From contig CAMDDZ010000055.1 of the NCBI GenBank assembly GCA_945893145.1, positions 1 through 36,701 of the forward strand: a stretch of 36,701 bases of DNA. Reading direction: 5' to 3'. A program made the translations under genes and the position numbers. This DNA comes from Rhodoplanes serenus. Its GTDB lineage: Bacteria; Pseudomonadota; Alphaproteobacteria; Rhizobiales; Xanthobacteraceae. The notes below the pieces were generated by a model, which had not been told where the DNA came from, ran no database searches, and saw nothing but the letters and a program-made list of their open reading frames with translations. Position 1 is the stretch's first letter; every line of letters starts with the position of its first letter. Below are positions 9,918 to 18,707 of the stretch, in pieces.

Positions 9918-10907
9918 ATGAAATCGCTGCAACGCTTATTGCTGCAACGTTTAGCGCTGGTGGCGCTGTCCTTGATCGCCGCGCTGTCGTTTGCGCAGGC
10001 GCAGGACTACCCGAGCAAGCCGATCACCATCGTGGTGCCCTACACGCCGGGCGGCTCGACCGAGATTCTGGCGCGGCTGGTTGGCCTGAAGCTCGAGGAA
10101 CGTCTCGGTAAGACGGTGATCATCGAGAACAAGCCCGGCGCCGGCACCGTGATCGGTTCGACCCAGGTCGCGAAGGGCGCATCGGATGGCTACACGCTGC
10201 TGATGGCGACGCCAACGCCGATGGCGATCAACGTCGCGCTGCACAAGAAACTGCCCTACGATCCAGCCACCGATCTCATTCCGCTCGTGATGGTGGCGGG
10301 TGCGCCGTTCGTGCTGGTGGTCAATCCCTCGCTGCCGGTTCATTCGGTGAGGGAATTAATTGCGCTCGCCAAGGAGAAGCCGTTGTCCTACGGCTCCGGC
10401 GGGCCGGGCGCGCCGCATCATCTCTACGCCGAACTGCTTTGCAGCATGACCGGCATCAAGATGACACACGTACCTTATAAGGGCACGCTGCCGGCGCTGA
10501 ACGACGTCATCGCAGGCCACATCCCGCTGATGTTCAGCGACATCCCGCCGCTGATCGGCGTCGTCGCGACCGGCAAGGTGCGGCCACTCGGCGTGTCGAC
10601 CAAGGCGCGCGTCGCCGCGTTCCCGGACGTGCCGCCGATCAACGAAGCGGGCGTGCCGGGCTTCGACGTGTCGGGCTGGTTCATGCTGACGGCGCAAGGC
10701 AATACGCCGCGGCCGATCGTCGACAGACTGCACAAAGAACTGATGGCCGTGATGGCGATGCCGGAGATCAAACAGCAGATCGCCAAGTTGAGCTTGCTGC
10801 CGCTCGACACGCCGTCGGTCGACGAGATGAGAAGCTTCGTGAAGTCGGAGATCACGCGCTGGGGCAAGATCGTAACGCAAGCCGGCATCGCGGGATCACA
10901 GCAATAA
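9918..10907 (+). CDS. Bug/TctC-family periplasmic solute receptor 2
   Basis: A 329-residue paralogue, 18 bp after receptor 1, with AAGGAGGGG before the ATG. Signal peptide to about residue 29 (AQAQ), then DYPSKPITIVVPYTPGGSTE. The ligand-loop residue is Glu where receptor 1 has Asp. Other family strings are VIIENKPGAGTVIG, LPYDPATDLIPL, GPGAPHHLYAEL and VPYKGTLPALNDVIAGHIPL. Of the set it looks closest to receptor 1 over the first 200 residues. Its ligand is presumably a carboxylate, but which one is unknown. Confidence 0.95.
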   Translation: MKSLQRLLLQRLALVALSLIAALSFAQAQDYPSKPITIVVPYTPGGSTEILARLVGLKLEERLGKTVIIENKPGAGTVIGSTQVAKGASDGYTLLMATPTPMAINVALHKKLPYDPATDLIPLVMVAGAPFVLVVNPSLPVHSVRELIALAKEKPLSYGSGGPGAPHHLYAELLCSMTGIKMTHVPYKGTLPALNDVIAGHIPLMFSDIPPLIGVVATGKVRPLGVSTKARVAAFPDVPPINEAGVPGFDVSGWFMLTAQGNTPRPIVDRLHKELMAVMAMPEIKQQIAKLSLLPLDTPSVDEMRSFVKSEITRWGKIVTQAGIAGSQQ

Positions 10908-10939
10908 GTCATTTGGATTTTGCACTGAAGGGGAAAGCC

Positions 10940-11908
10940 ATGAAAATTCTCGTTCGTGTCGCCGCCGCACTGGCGGCGCTGACGCTGCTCGGTCCCGCGC
11001 AGGCCGACGACTACCCGACGCGTCCGATCACATTGATTGTGCCGTGGGCACCGGGCGGCGCGGTCGACACACTCGCCCGCATCGCTGCGCCCAAGCTGTC
11101 GGACCGGCTCGGCAAGCCGGTGATCATCGAGAACCGGCCTGGCGGCGGCTCGACCATCGGCACCGCGGTCGGCGCCAAGGCCGCGCCGGATGGTTACACG
11201 CTTGGCATGCCGGGCAGCGGCTCGATGGCGATCAGCGCCGCGATGTACAAGTCATTGCCGTATGACCCGACCAAGGATTTCGCGCCGATGGCGCTGGTCG
11301 GCCGCGTGCCGTTCGTGCTGATCGTCAACAAGGACCTGCCGATCCAATCGGTGGCCGATCTCATCGCGTACGCCAAGACGCATCAGCTCAATTACGGATC
11401 GGGCGGCGCTGGCTCGCCGCATCATCTCTATGCCGAGATGTTCAAGCTGATGACCGGCATCCAGATGACGCACATTCCCTATAAGGGCAGCGCTGACGCC
11501 ATCAAGGACGTGGTGGCGGGACACGTGCAGCTGATGTTCTCCGACACCGCGCCATCGATTCCACTGATCCGTTCCGGCGCGGTGCGCGTGCTCGGCCTCT
11601 CGACGTCGGTGCGCCTGGTGAACGCGCCGGAAATCAAGCCGCTCAGCGAAATGGGCGTGCCGGGCTTCGAGGCTGCCGGTTGGTTCATGGTGGCGGGGTC
11701 CGTCGGCACGCCGCAGCCGATCGTCGAGCGTTTGCACAAGGAGTTGCGCGAGGTCATGGGCCTGCCGGAGGTGCAGGACGCCGTAAGCAAGACCGGCGTC
11801 GTCCCGGTGGTGAGCCCGCCGGTCGCCGAGCTCAGCAAGTTCATCGTGACCGAGAAGGAACGCTGGGGCAAAGTCGTGCAGCAGGCGGGTTTGGCGGGAA
11901 CGCAGTAG
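10940..11908 (+). CDS. Bug/TctC-family periplasmic solute receptor 3
   Basis: A 322-residue receptor with a short signal peptide (MKILVRVAAALAALTLLGPA, cleavage near QAD). The ligand loop reads PWAPGGAVDTLAR, keeping Asp. Later strings are IIENRPGGGSTIG, LPYDPTKDFAPM, GGAGSPHHLYAEMF and IPYKGSADAIKDVVAGHVQL. The ATG at 10940 follows GAAGGGGA; a start nine codons earlier would put charged residues ahead of the signal peptide and has no ribosome site. It lies 32 bp after receptor 2. Confidence 0.95.
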   Translation: MKILVRVAAALAALTLLGPAQADDYPTRPITLIVPWAPGGAVDTLARIAAPKLSDRLGKPVIIENRPGGGSTIGTAVGAKAAPDGYTLGMPGSGSMAISAAMYKSLPYDPTKDFAPMALVGRVPFVLIVNKDLPIQSVADLIAYAKTHQLNYGSGGAGSPHHLYAEMFKLMTGIQMTHIPYKGSADAIKDVVAGHVQLMFSDTAPSIPLIRSGAVRVLGLSTSVRLVNAPEIKPLSEMGVPGFEAAGWFMVAGSVGTPQPIVERLHKELREVMGLPEVQDAVSKTGVVPVVSPPVAELSKFIVTEKERWGKVVQQAGLAGTQ

Positions 11909-11964
11909 TTTCTGGCCTCGTGCGCCGCACAGGCGGCCGGTCCGATCCGGTTTGGGAGGAATGA

Positions 11965-12945
11965 ATGAGCTTTGTGCGCGCCATTGCGGCGCTTCTGATT
12001 GGCCTGTCGTGTGCTCTGGGCGTCGCACACGCAGAGGACTACCCAAGCCGGCCGATCACGCTGATCCTGCCGCTCGGCGCTGGCGGCGCCATGGACATCC
12101 TGGCGCGCGGGCAATTCGAGCCGAAGCTAAAGGAGAAGCTCGGCAAGCCGATCGTGATCGAAAACCGCACCGGCGGCGGCACCGTGATCGCGGCGACCGC
12201 GGTCGCGAAATCGCCGCCCGACGGCTACACGCTGTTCTTCGTGCCGGCCGGCACGCTTACCACCAACGCGACGCTCTACAAGAACCTGCCCTATGACCCG
12301 GGCAAGGACTTCGTCCCGATCGCACTGACGTCGCAGCTCGGTTTCGTGCTGGTGGTCAATCCGGATCTGCCGGTGAAGACGGTTGCCGAGCTGGTGCAAT
12401 ACGTGAAGGCGCGGCCCGGCCAGCTCTCTTATGGCTCGACCGGTATCGGGGCCACGCCGCATCTGGCATTCGAGCTGCTCCAGCGTGCGGCTGGCCTGAA
12501 GATGACGCACGTGCCCTATCGCGGCATGCCACCCGCGACGCAGGACGTCGTCGCCGGCCACATCCAGATGGTGTTCAGCGATCCGGCCATCGCGCCGCCG
12601 CTGATCGAACAAGGCAAGCTGCGGGCGCTCGCGGTGTCGTCACGCAAGCGCATCAGTTCGCTGCCCAATGTGCCGACCATGGAGGAGCTGGGCTTCAAGG
12701 AATACGAAGCGGTGTCCTGGCACATGATCGTGGCGCCGGCCGGCACGCCACGGCCGATCGTCGATAAGCTCTACGCCGCGTTCAAGGAGATCGTGAACAC
12801 GCCGGACTTCAAGGCGCAGACGCTGAAGATGGGACTCGACGCGATCGACTCGCCGCCGCCCGACGAAGTGAAGCGCTATCTCGACGCGGAAATCCTGCGC
12901 TGGGGCGAACTGGTGAAGCAGGTCGGTATCGCGGGAACGCAATGA
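11965..12945 (+). CDS. Bug/TctC-family periplasmic solute receptor 4
   Basis: A 326-residue receptor. Signal peptide to about residue 23 (AHAED), then YPSRPITLILPLGAGGAMD; here the usual PGG of the ligand loop is AGG while the Asp is kept. Other strings are VIENRTGGGTVIAAT, LPYDPGKDFVPI, STGIGATPHLAFELL and VPYRGMPPATQDVVAGHIQM. GGGAGGA lies 4 bp before the ATG at 11965 and touches an out-of-frame ATG at 11961, which could lower translation. Confidence 0.95.
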   Translation: MSFVRAIAALLIGLSCALGVAHAEDYPSRPITLILPLGAGGAMDILARGQFEPKLKEKLGKPIVIENRTGGGTVIAATAVAKSPPDGYTLFFVPAGTLTTNATLYKNLPYDPGKDFVPIALTSQLGFVLVVNPDLPVKTVAELVQYVKARPGQLSYGSTGIGATPHLAFELLQRAAGLKMTHVPYRGMPPATQDVVAGHIQMVFSDPAIAPPLIEQGKLRALAVSSRKRISSLPNVPTMEELGFKEYEAVSWHMIVAPAGTPRPIVDKLYAAFKEIVNTPDFKAQTLKMGLDAIDSPPPDEVKRYLDAEILRWGELVKQVGIAGTQ

Positions 12946-12964
12946 ACGCGGCGAGGCTGCGCCC

Positions 12965-13963
12965 ATGAAACGTCGTGTCAGACATCATGTCCGGTTCGCC
13001 TTGCTTGCGGTCACATTGCTCGCGCTGTGTGCCGCCTCGATGCGGGCACAAGCACAGGACTATCCGAACCGCGCCGTCACCATCGTGGCGCCTGCTGCGC
13101 CGGGCGGTCTTTACAGTCTGTTCGCACGCCTGATCGGCTCGAAGCTCGAGCAGCGTTTCGGCAAGCCGTTCGTGATCGAGAACCGGCCGGGTGCCAGCTC
13201 GATTGTCGGCATGATGTCGATGATCCGCGCGCCGCATGACGGTTACACGCTGATCGTGGCGAACAACACCGGCATGGCGGTGAACGTCACGATGAACAAG
13301 AGCTTGCCGTACGATCCGCGGAAGGATCTGGCGCCGGTCGCACTGATCGCGCGCATCCCGGAGGTGCTGGTGGTCAACGCCGCGCTGCCGGTCCGTTCGA
13401 TCGCCGATCTCACCGCGCTGGCGAAATCGCCATCCGGCCGGTTGAGCTACGGTTCGCCGGGGGTTGGCACCGGGCCGCATCTCAGCGGCGTGGCACTCGC
13501 CGAAGCGCTCGGCGTCGAGCTCACGCATGTGCCGTACAAGGGCATGTCGCCCGCCATCAACGACGTCGCCGGCGGGCATGTGCCGCTGATGTTCAGCCCG
13601 ATTCCGGTTGCGGCGCCGCTGGCCCAGGCCGGCGCGTTGCGCATGCTCGGCGTGACCACGGCCGAGCGTGTTGAGGCCATCCCCGACGTGCCGCCGCTCG
13701 CTGAATACGGCCTCAAGGGGTTCGATGCGGTGTCCTGGTTCATGCTGGTGGCGCCCGCCGGCACCCCGGCCGATGTGGTTGCGGCATTGAACCGTGAGGT
13801 GCGCGGCATCGTCGGCGACCCCGAGGTGCGGAAAGAATTCGTTCGGCTCGGCTTGGTGCCGGTCGTCTCACCGCCGCCGGATGAGCTCAAGCGCTTCGTC
13901 GAAGCCGAAATCGCGCTCTGGGGCGGTATCATTAAGAAGGCCGGGCTGACCGGCTCAGAATAG
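12965..13963 (+). CDS. Bug/TctC-family periplasmic solute receptor 5
   Basis: A 332-residue receptor and the most divergent of the five. Signal peptide to about residue 30 (AQAQ), then DYPNRAVTIVAPAAPGGLYS. The ligand loop reads PGGLYSLFAR and lacks the acidic residue seen in the other four, which predicts a different ligand or binding mode. Later strings are VIENRPGASSIVG, LPYDPRKDLAPV and VPYKGMSPAINDVAGGHVPL. It starts 19 bp after receptor 4 and ends 64 bp before the tRNA gene, so it closes the cluster. Confidence 0.95.
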   Translation: MKRRVRHHVRFALLAVTLLALCAASMRAQAQDYPNRAVTIVAPAAPGGLYSLFARLIGSKLEQRFGKPFVIENRPGASSIVGMMSMIRAPHDGYTLIVANNTGMAVNVTMNKSLPYDPRKDLAPVALIARIPEVLVVNAALPVRSIADLTALAKSPSGRLSYGSPGVGTGPHLSGVALAEALGVELTHVPYKGMSPAINDVAGGHVPLMFSPIPVAAPLAQAGALRMLGVTTAERVEAIPDVPPLAEYGLKGFDAVSWFMLVAPAGTPADVVAALNREVRGIVGDPEVRKEFVRLGLVPVVSPPPDELKRFVEAEIALWGGIIKKAGLTGSE

Positions 13964-14027
13964 CCGCCCTTGTTTGCGCCGCCGCGGTTGGATAGATAGT
14001 GCCGCTATTCTGCGCCGCGCTGGTTCC

Positions 14028-14117
14028 GGAGAGGTGGCAGAGTGGTCGATCGCACCGCACTCGAAATGCGGCATACGGGCAACCGTATCGGGGGTTCGAA
14101 TCCCTCCCTCTCCGCCA
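14028..14117 (+). tRNA. tRNA-Ser(CGA)
   Basis: A 90-base class II tRNA. Acceptor stem GGAGAGG (14028-14034) pairs with CCTCTCC (14107-14113), then discriminator G and an encoded CCA to 14117. The anticodon stem CCGCA/TGCGG (14055-14059, 14067-14071) encloses the loop with CGA at 14062-14064, reading UCG. A long variable arm and the GGTTCGAATCC T-arm follow. It lies next to a tyrosine recombinase gene, the usual setting of an island attachment site. Confidence 0.97.
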
Positions 14118-14234
14118 AGAATAATCATTAAATCATTGATTTACAACAATAATTAACATCCGTGGCCGGTCCAGCCCCCAAACGGGTCCCCAAGCGCGTC
14201 TATTTAGGGATTGCTCGTTGTGGTCCGGCGGGCG

Positions 14235-14567
14235 TCAGTTCCGGACCACCACAGCGCGAGCGCCCCGCGCCAGCGACGGCGGCCAATTGATCGGTGGGTC
14301 GCCCGAGTCCCAACATCGCTTCCACTCCGCCTTCGCGATGTCGAAACTTGCCACCACGCCTTCGTGCGGTCCGATGCGGCCCGTTCTTTGGAAGAAACCG
14401 ACATGCCATTGCCAAGGCGTCTCTTTCGGCACGCCCGCGTAACACCAGTGAATGCGGCCAACGTGGATTTCGCGCGATGGGAGATCGCTCGGCGGCTCGC
14501 GGTACATCACCACGAAATCGGTATCGCGGTTGCTGTCAGGCCAAGTGGGGCGCAGGAATAGCGGCAA
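14235..14567 (-). CDS. Small protein of unknown function
   Basis: A 110-residue protein without signal peptide. Its core, HVGRIHWCYAGVPKETPWQW followed by HVGFFQRTGRIGPHEGVVAS and a helix with AKAEWKRCWD, resembles small uncharacterised rhizobial proteins in which two short beta segments precede a basic helix. It carries five Trp in the core and is soluble. It lies between the tRNA and the recombinase gene, so it is probably island cargo. A 117-bp AT-rich gap separates it from the tRNA. No function can be stated. Confidence 0.6.
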   Translation of the reverse strand: MPLFLRPTWPDSNRDTDFVVMYREPPSDLPSREIHVGRIHWCYAGVPKETPWQWHVGFFQRTGRIGPHEGVVASFDIAKAEWKRCWDSGDPPINWPPSLARGARAVVVRN

Positions 14568-14705
14568 GGCAGCATCCTCTCGAATGCCCCAAACACAATT
14601 GCTGCCGCGGTCCCCTCATGCGGAGCTTACCTGCTCCGCCCGAAAATCGGAAAGCATCTTTTTCGAGGCGTCCAGACGTTCCGGTTTCATATTTGGCCTG
14701 CCGCT

Positions 14706-15926
14706 TCATTCCGACTGCGGTGCCGCCACTGCTTGCGCTGGTTCTTGTGGTTTCGGCGGTGAAGGTCCGGCGGCACCAATTGTGACATCGGCCTGCCTCG
14801 CACTGCCGAGATCAGCAATCGCGCGTTCCAGCCGTTCCAGCATGGCCGGGTCCATCGCCACCAGCGGGCGCGGTGCGGGTTCGGAAACGGGAGTGGGCGG
14901 CCGCTCCGCTATGCGTTCCAAGATTTCGTCTTGCCGGTGTTGGGTCAGGTTGCCGTAGCTGGTGAATGTCGTCAGCACGTTGTCATGACCCAGGTTTTGG
15001 CTCCACGCCTTGAATTCCTCCGGACCCATGCAACGCTTCTCGCCCATCATGGTCAGCGTGTCGCGGAGAACATGCGGATTGGAATACGGCAGGCCGGCAC
15101 TCTCGAACCCCTTGCGGAAAACCGCGCGGATCGCCGAAGCCGATTTCCAGTGTGTCCGGGCGAAGCCGACATTTTCGAAATATCCGTTCGGGGTGCGCTC
15201 AGTTTTTGAAGGCGGGAACAGGGGCTCATCCGGACCCCAATGCCGTTCCGTTTCAAGAAACCGAATCCAGTCCACAACAATGGCTTCGATATCGGGTCCC
15301 ACCGGGAAGAACTTGGAATGGATCGTCTTTGAAAATTTGGTTCGCACGCCTTGGCTTGGGTCCTGACAGACGCGGCGGCGGGCCAGATCGACGTGGCGCA
15401 ACGAAAGGGATGCAATCGCGCTGTCTCTAGCTCCGCTCAGCAACGCAAAGGCCACCAGCGCACGGTCGCGGCGGTCCACGTCTGATCCATTGGGCATGAC
15501 GCTCAGTACGTGGCGCACCTGCTCGATGCTGGGAACGTGCTTGTCCCGCGTGGCTTTGGCGATTCTCGCGTCACTGGCGGACGGGTTGAAATACTCCGCG
15601 TCGGAATAATTCAAGCGCGACTTGCAGCCAGGTTGAAGCGCCAGCCATTGAAAAAAAGACTTGAGCGCAGCAAGGCGACTGGCCACCGTCGCCTTGGCCA
15701 GCGGGTTGCCGGTTTTCGGATTGGTCGATTCAGTCAAACGCCGCTTGTAGCTCTGCGCCTGCTCCAGTCGGAACAGACGAAAATCTTTTTGGCCGGTGGA
15801 TTTTTCAAAGTCCGCCAGAGCGGCGGCAACTTGTTCGACTGTTCCCGCGGATAGGCGCTTGGCATCCGAGAGAAAGCCAAGATAGCGGTGCTTCGTCCGC
15901 TCGTTTTCGGGATGGAATTTGCTCAC
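14706..15926 (-). CDS. Tyrosine recombinase / phage-type integrase
   Basis: A 406-residue site-specific recombinase. The core-binding domain covers about 10-110 and the catalytic domain about 130-330, with R167 (LLSGARDSA), a likely beta-strand lysine at K197 or K200, H285 and R288 (NPHVLRDTL), H314 (NLGHDN) and the nucleophile Y324 (FTSYGNL), so all active residues are present. A Pro/Ala-rich tail of about 70 residues follows. It reads toward the tRNA-Ser gene, 590 bp away, suggesting that this tRNA was its target. I could not find a second copy of the tRNA 3' end beyond it, so the island may be reduced. Confidence 0.93.
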   Translation of the reverse strand: MSKFHPENERTKHRYLGFLSDAKRLSAGTVEQVAAALADFEKSTGQKDFRLFRLEQAQSYKRRLTESTNPKTGNPLAKATVASRLAALKSFFQWLALQPGCKSRLNYSDAEYFNPSASDARIAKATRDKHVPSIEQVRHVLSVMPNGSDVDRRDRALVAFALLSGARDSAIASLSLRHVDLARRRVCQDPSQGVRTKFSKTIHSKFFPVGPDIEAIVVDWIRFLETERHWGPDEPLFPPSKTERTPNGYFENVGFARTHWKSASAIRAVFRKGFESAGLPYSNPHVLRDTLTMMGEKRCMGPEEFKAWSQNLGHDNVLTTFTSYGNLTQHRQDEILERIAERPPTPVSEPAPRPLVAMDPAMLERLERAIADLGSARQADVTIGAAGPSPPKPQEPAQAVAAPQSE

Positions 15927-15986
15927 CTGAAACTTGCTCCGTTCAAACGTCCATTTGTGCAGGGAAGGCGGCTATCTGTTAATACC

Positions 15987-16217
15987 GGCGCGCACAATGA
16001 TTATCTGGCCGAGATCACGCTGGCGACCCGGGCGCGCGTGCAGCCGTTCCGCAGGGCGCAGTTCCGCAACCTTGGCCGGCTGGCGAAATCGCACGCCGAG
16101 CACGATCAGGTGGTCGTGGCAATCCAGCGCGGCGAGCACGAACGCGCGTCGAACGCGATGCGGGCCCACATCATGACGGTGCGTGGTGCTTACGCTGTCT
16201 ATGCCGAGTCGCTATAG
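15987..16217 (+). pseudogene. C-terminal stub of a GntR-family (FCD domain) regulator
   Basis: The frame from about 15987 reads GAHNDYLAEITLATRARVQP and continues with FRRAQFRNLGRLAKSHAEHD and MRAHIMTVRGAYAVYAESL, the last third of an FCD ligand-binding domain. The winged-helix half and most of the FCD domain are absent; upstream DNA turns directly into the recombinase promoter region. It was probably cut by integration or a later deletion. Its stop (16215-16217) and the stop of the convergent gene at 16212 share the six bases CTATAG. The fragment is not expected to bind DNA. Confidence 0.8.
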
Positions 16218-16652
16218 GGCGGGCGTCTTGGCCTGCGCCATGTAGGCGCGCCAGCCGCCGAAGCTCGAAATGTCGCGCGCGCCGGTAATCGCTTCGGCCT
16301 CGACCAGAAAGCCCTTTACGGCGCGGCCGTCGGCGAGCCGCAAGGTGCCGATTGAGAGCGGCGGCGGCACCGCGGCAACGAAGCGGCCGAACGCTTCCAT
16401 GCGCAGCGCCCAAATCTCGATCTCGACGGCGTGGCCTTGCCGTTGCGCGACGCGCAGCAGGCCCGGCTTTGGCGGGTTGCTGCCGGCGAGCGCATAGAGC
16501 CGGTAGTCCGGCGCGGTCGATGTTGTTTCGAGCAAGCGGCCGCCGAGCGAGGTCAGCTCGCCGTTGAGCGGCATGCCGGACAGATGCGCGCCGACCACCG
16601 CGATGGCGACTTCGTCCTTGGCAGGCTGCGGCCGGGTGGCATCGCTCGACAT
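16212..16652 (-). CDS. Stand-alone allophanate hydrolase C-terminal domain protein
   Basis: About 146 residues matching the C-terminal domain of allophanate hydrolase (AtzF/DUR1,2-like): VVGAHLSGMPLNGEL, YRLYALAG, KPGLLRV, and the ending GARDISSFGGWRAYMAQAK. The amidase domain, which deaminates allophanate in urea breakdown, is absent; in full enzymes this domain takes part in the decarboxylation step. It is the last gene of the ABC transporter operon, 57 bp after the second permease gene, hinting at urea, amide or biuret-like uptake. ATG at 16652 is preferred over a GTG one codon earlier. Confidence 0.85.
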   Translation of the reverse strand: MSSDATRPQPAKDEVAIAVVGAHLSGMPLNGELTSLGGRLLETTSTAPDYRLYALAGSNPPKPGLLRVAQRQGHAVEIEIWALRMEAFGRFVAAVPPPLSIGTLRLADGRAVKGFLVEAEAITGARDISSFGGWRAYMAQAKTPAL

Positions 16653-16709
16653 CACAAATTTCCAGGTTGCGGCGGATACCGCGCAGCAATTGATTCGGTC
16701 GATGTAATC

Positions 16710-17747
16710 TTACAGGCGAATGCGCAGCAGGTTGGCCAATTCACCCACCACGCCGCGGCGGAACAGCAAGACGCACAGTACGAAGATCGTGCCCTGGATC
16801 ACGGTGACCCATTGCCCGATCTGCGCCAGGTAATTCTGCATAGCGATGACGATGAACGCGCCGGCCACCGGCCCAAATACGGTGCCGAGCCCGCCGACCA
16901 GCGCCATCAGCACGACCTCGCCGGACATCGGCCAGTTGACATCGGTGAGCGAGGCGATCTGCAGCACGATGGCCTTGGTCGAGCCGGCAAGCCCGGCCAG
17001 CGTCGCGGACAGCACGAAGGCCATCAGCTTGTAGCGGTCGGTCTTGTAGCCGAGCGAAATCGCGCGCGCCTCGTTCTCGCGGATCGCTTTCAGCACCTCG
17101 CCGAACGGCGAATGAATGATGCGGTAGATCAGCAGGAAGCCTACGAGGAAGATGACCAGCACCGTGACGTACAGATTGGTCGGATCGGCCAGATCAATGA
17201 CGCCCAAGATCTTGCCGCGCGGCACGCCCTGGATACCGTCCTCGCCGCCGGTGAACGGTGCCTGCAGCGCGAAGAAATACATCATCTGCGCCAGCGCGAG
17301 CGTAATCATCGCGAAATAGATGCCTTGGCGGCGGATCGCCAGCGTCCCCGCAATCAGGCCGAGCATCCCGCCCGCCAGCGTGCCGCCGAGGATCGCAAGT
17401 TCCGGCGACAGCGGCGGCAGCGGGATCGTGGCCCAGTGCCATTTGGGCGAACCGTACCAGATCGGAAAGCTGATGGTGCCGACTTTGGCCAGATGCGCCG
17501 CGATGTAGCTCGCCCAGCCGAAATAGAGCGCGTGGCCGAACGAGAGCAGGCCGCCATAGCCGATCAGCAGGTTGAAGGCGCAGGCGAACAGCGCGAAGCA
17601 CAACGCCTGCATCACGAACATTGGATAGAAAAAGTACGGCGCGATGACGAGCGCCAGCACCATGACCACGAACGCGATCGGCTCGCTCAGGCTGCGCGTC
17701 TGCTGCGCTGGCGGGGCCATCACGGCGGCTGGGTCGACCCGCTCCAT
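16710..17747 (-). CDS. livM: Branched-chain amino acid/amide ABC transporter permease (LivM type)
   Basis: A 345-residue inner-membrane permease of the LivM family. Several hydrophobic segments run from IAFVVMVLALVIAPYFFYPM onward, with the family strings NLLIGYGGLLSFGHALYFG and AIRENEARAISLGY, the latter on the cytoplasmic coupling side, and a final GQWVTVIQGTIFVLCVLLF. The start ATG lies one base after the livH stop (TGACATG), so translation is coupled; a longer frame upstream would reach into livH. An insert near 112-130 with several Trp is periplasmic by position. Confidence 0.95.
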   Translation of the reverse strand: MERVDPAAVMAPPAQQTRSLSEPIAFVVMVLALVIAPYFFYPMFVMQALCFALFACAFNLLIGYGGLLSFGHALYFGWASYIAAHLAKVGTISFPIWYGSPKWHWATIPLPPLSPELAILGGTLAGGMLGLIAGTLAIRRQGIYFAMITLALAQMMYFFALQAPFTGGEDGIQGVPRGKILGVIDLADPTNLYVTVLVIFLVGFLLIYRIIHSPFGEVLKAIRENEARAISLGYKTDRYKLMAFVLSATLAGLAGSTKAIVLQIASLTDVNWPMSGEVVLMALVGGLGTVFGPVAGAFIVIAMQNYLAQIGQWVTVIQGTIFVLCVLLFRRGVVGELANLLRIRL

Positions 17748-17748
17748 G

Positions 17749-18636
17749 TCAGGCCCTCCGCCCGAACAGGCCGGCCGGCCGCACCAGCAGCACAATCGCC
17801 ATGATGACGAAGATCACCGTGTTGGAGGCTTCCGGGAAGAACACCTTGGTGAGGCCCTCGACAACGCCGAGACCGAAGCCGGTGACGATCGCGCCCATGA
17901 TCGAGCCCATGCCGCCGATCACCACCACGGCAAACACCACGATGATCAACTCGGAACCCATCTGCGGGCTGACGTTGTAGATCGGCGCCGCCATTACGCC
18001 GGCGAAGGCCGCGAGCGCGACGCCGAAACCGTAGGTCAGCATGATCATGCGCGGCACGTTGATGCCGAAGGCGCGCACCAGCGTGGGATTTTCAGTGGCG
18101 GCGCGCAGATTGGCGCCGAGCCTGGTGCGTTCGATGACGAACCAGGTGCCGAGGCAAACCACCAGCGAAGCCGCAATCACCCAGGCGCGATAGTTCGGCA
18201 GGAACATGAAGCCGAGGTTCTGCCCGCCCTGCAGCGCTTCGGGAATGGTGTAAGCCAGGCCGGCGGAGCCGTAGTAGTTGCGCGCCACGCCCTCGATAAT
18301 GAGCGCCAGCCCGAAGGTGAGCAGCAAGCCGTAGAGATGATCGAGCTTGTAGAGCCATTGCAGAAAGGCGCGCTCGATCAGCACGCCGACGGCGCCGACC
18401 AGGATGGGCGCGACGATGAGCGCGGCCCAGTAGTTGAGCCCGGTGTGCTGGAGCAGCAAGAAGGCTGCGAACGCACCCAGCATGTATTGGGCGCCGTGCG
18501 TGAAGTTGATGATGTTGAGCATGCCGAAAATGACGGCAAGCCCGAGACTCAAGAGCGCATAGAACGAGCCGTTGATCAGGCCAATCAGCAATTGCCCGAA
18601 CAAGGCCGTCGAAGGGATGCCGAAGATTTCGAACAC
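17749..18636 (-). CDS. livH: Branched-chain amino acid/amide ABC transporter permease (LivH type)
   Basis: A 295-residue permease. The N-terminus reads LLIGLINGSFYALLSLGLAV followed by IFGMLNIINFTHGAQYMLGA, the hallmark of LivH/UrtB proteins, and it closes with VIFVIMAIVLLVRPAGLFGR. The start codon is GTG. It lies 71 bp after the binding protein gene and is coupled to livM. It forms the membrane heterodimer with LivM, powered by the two ATPases encoded upstream. Confidence 0.96.
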   Translation of the reverse strand: MFEIFGIPSTALFGQLLIGLINGSFYALLSLGLAVIFGMLNIINFTHGAQYMLGAFAAFLLLQHTGLNYWAALIVAPILVGAVGVLIERAFLQWLYKLDHLYGLLLTFGLALIIEGVARNYYGSAGLAYTIPEALQGGQNLGFMFLPNYRAWVIAASLVVCLGTWFVIERTRLGANLRAATENPTLVRAFGINVPRMIMLTYGFGVALAAFAGVMAAPIYNVSPQMGSELIIVVFAVVVIGGMGSIMGAIVTGFGLGVVEGLTKVFFPEASNTVIFVIMAIVLLVRPAGLFGRRA

Positions 18637-18707
18637 GACGCTGCACTCTCGGGATCACCGGAAGCCGCCACGCTTTATGCGCGGCGGCCCGATGATGACG
18701 GTTCACA

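Noticed and set aside
8922..13963. The tandem receptors as a phage or repeat-array structure
   Set aside because: All five are full-length, divergent paralogues with their own signal peptides and ribosome sites.
14616..14690. A 24-codon open frame (MKPERLDASKK...) after the recombinase gene on the minus strand
   Set aside because: Too short to support without homologues, and its ribosome site is poor. The 138-bp gap is otherwise empty.
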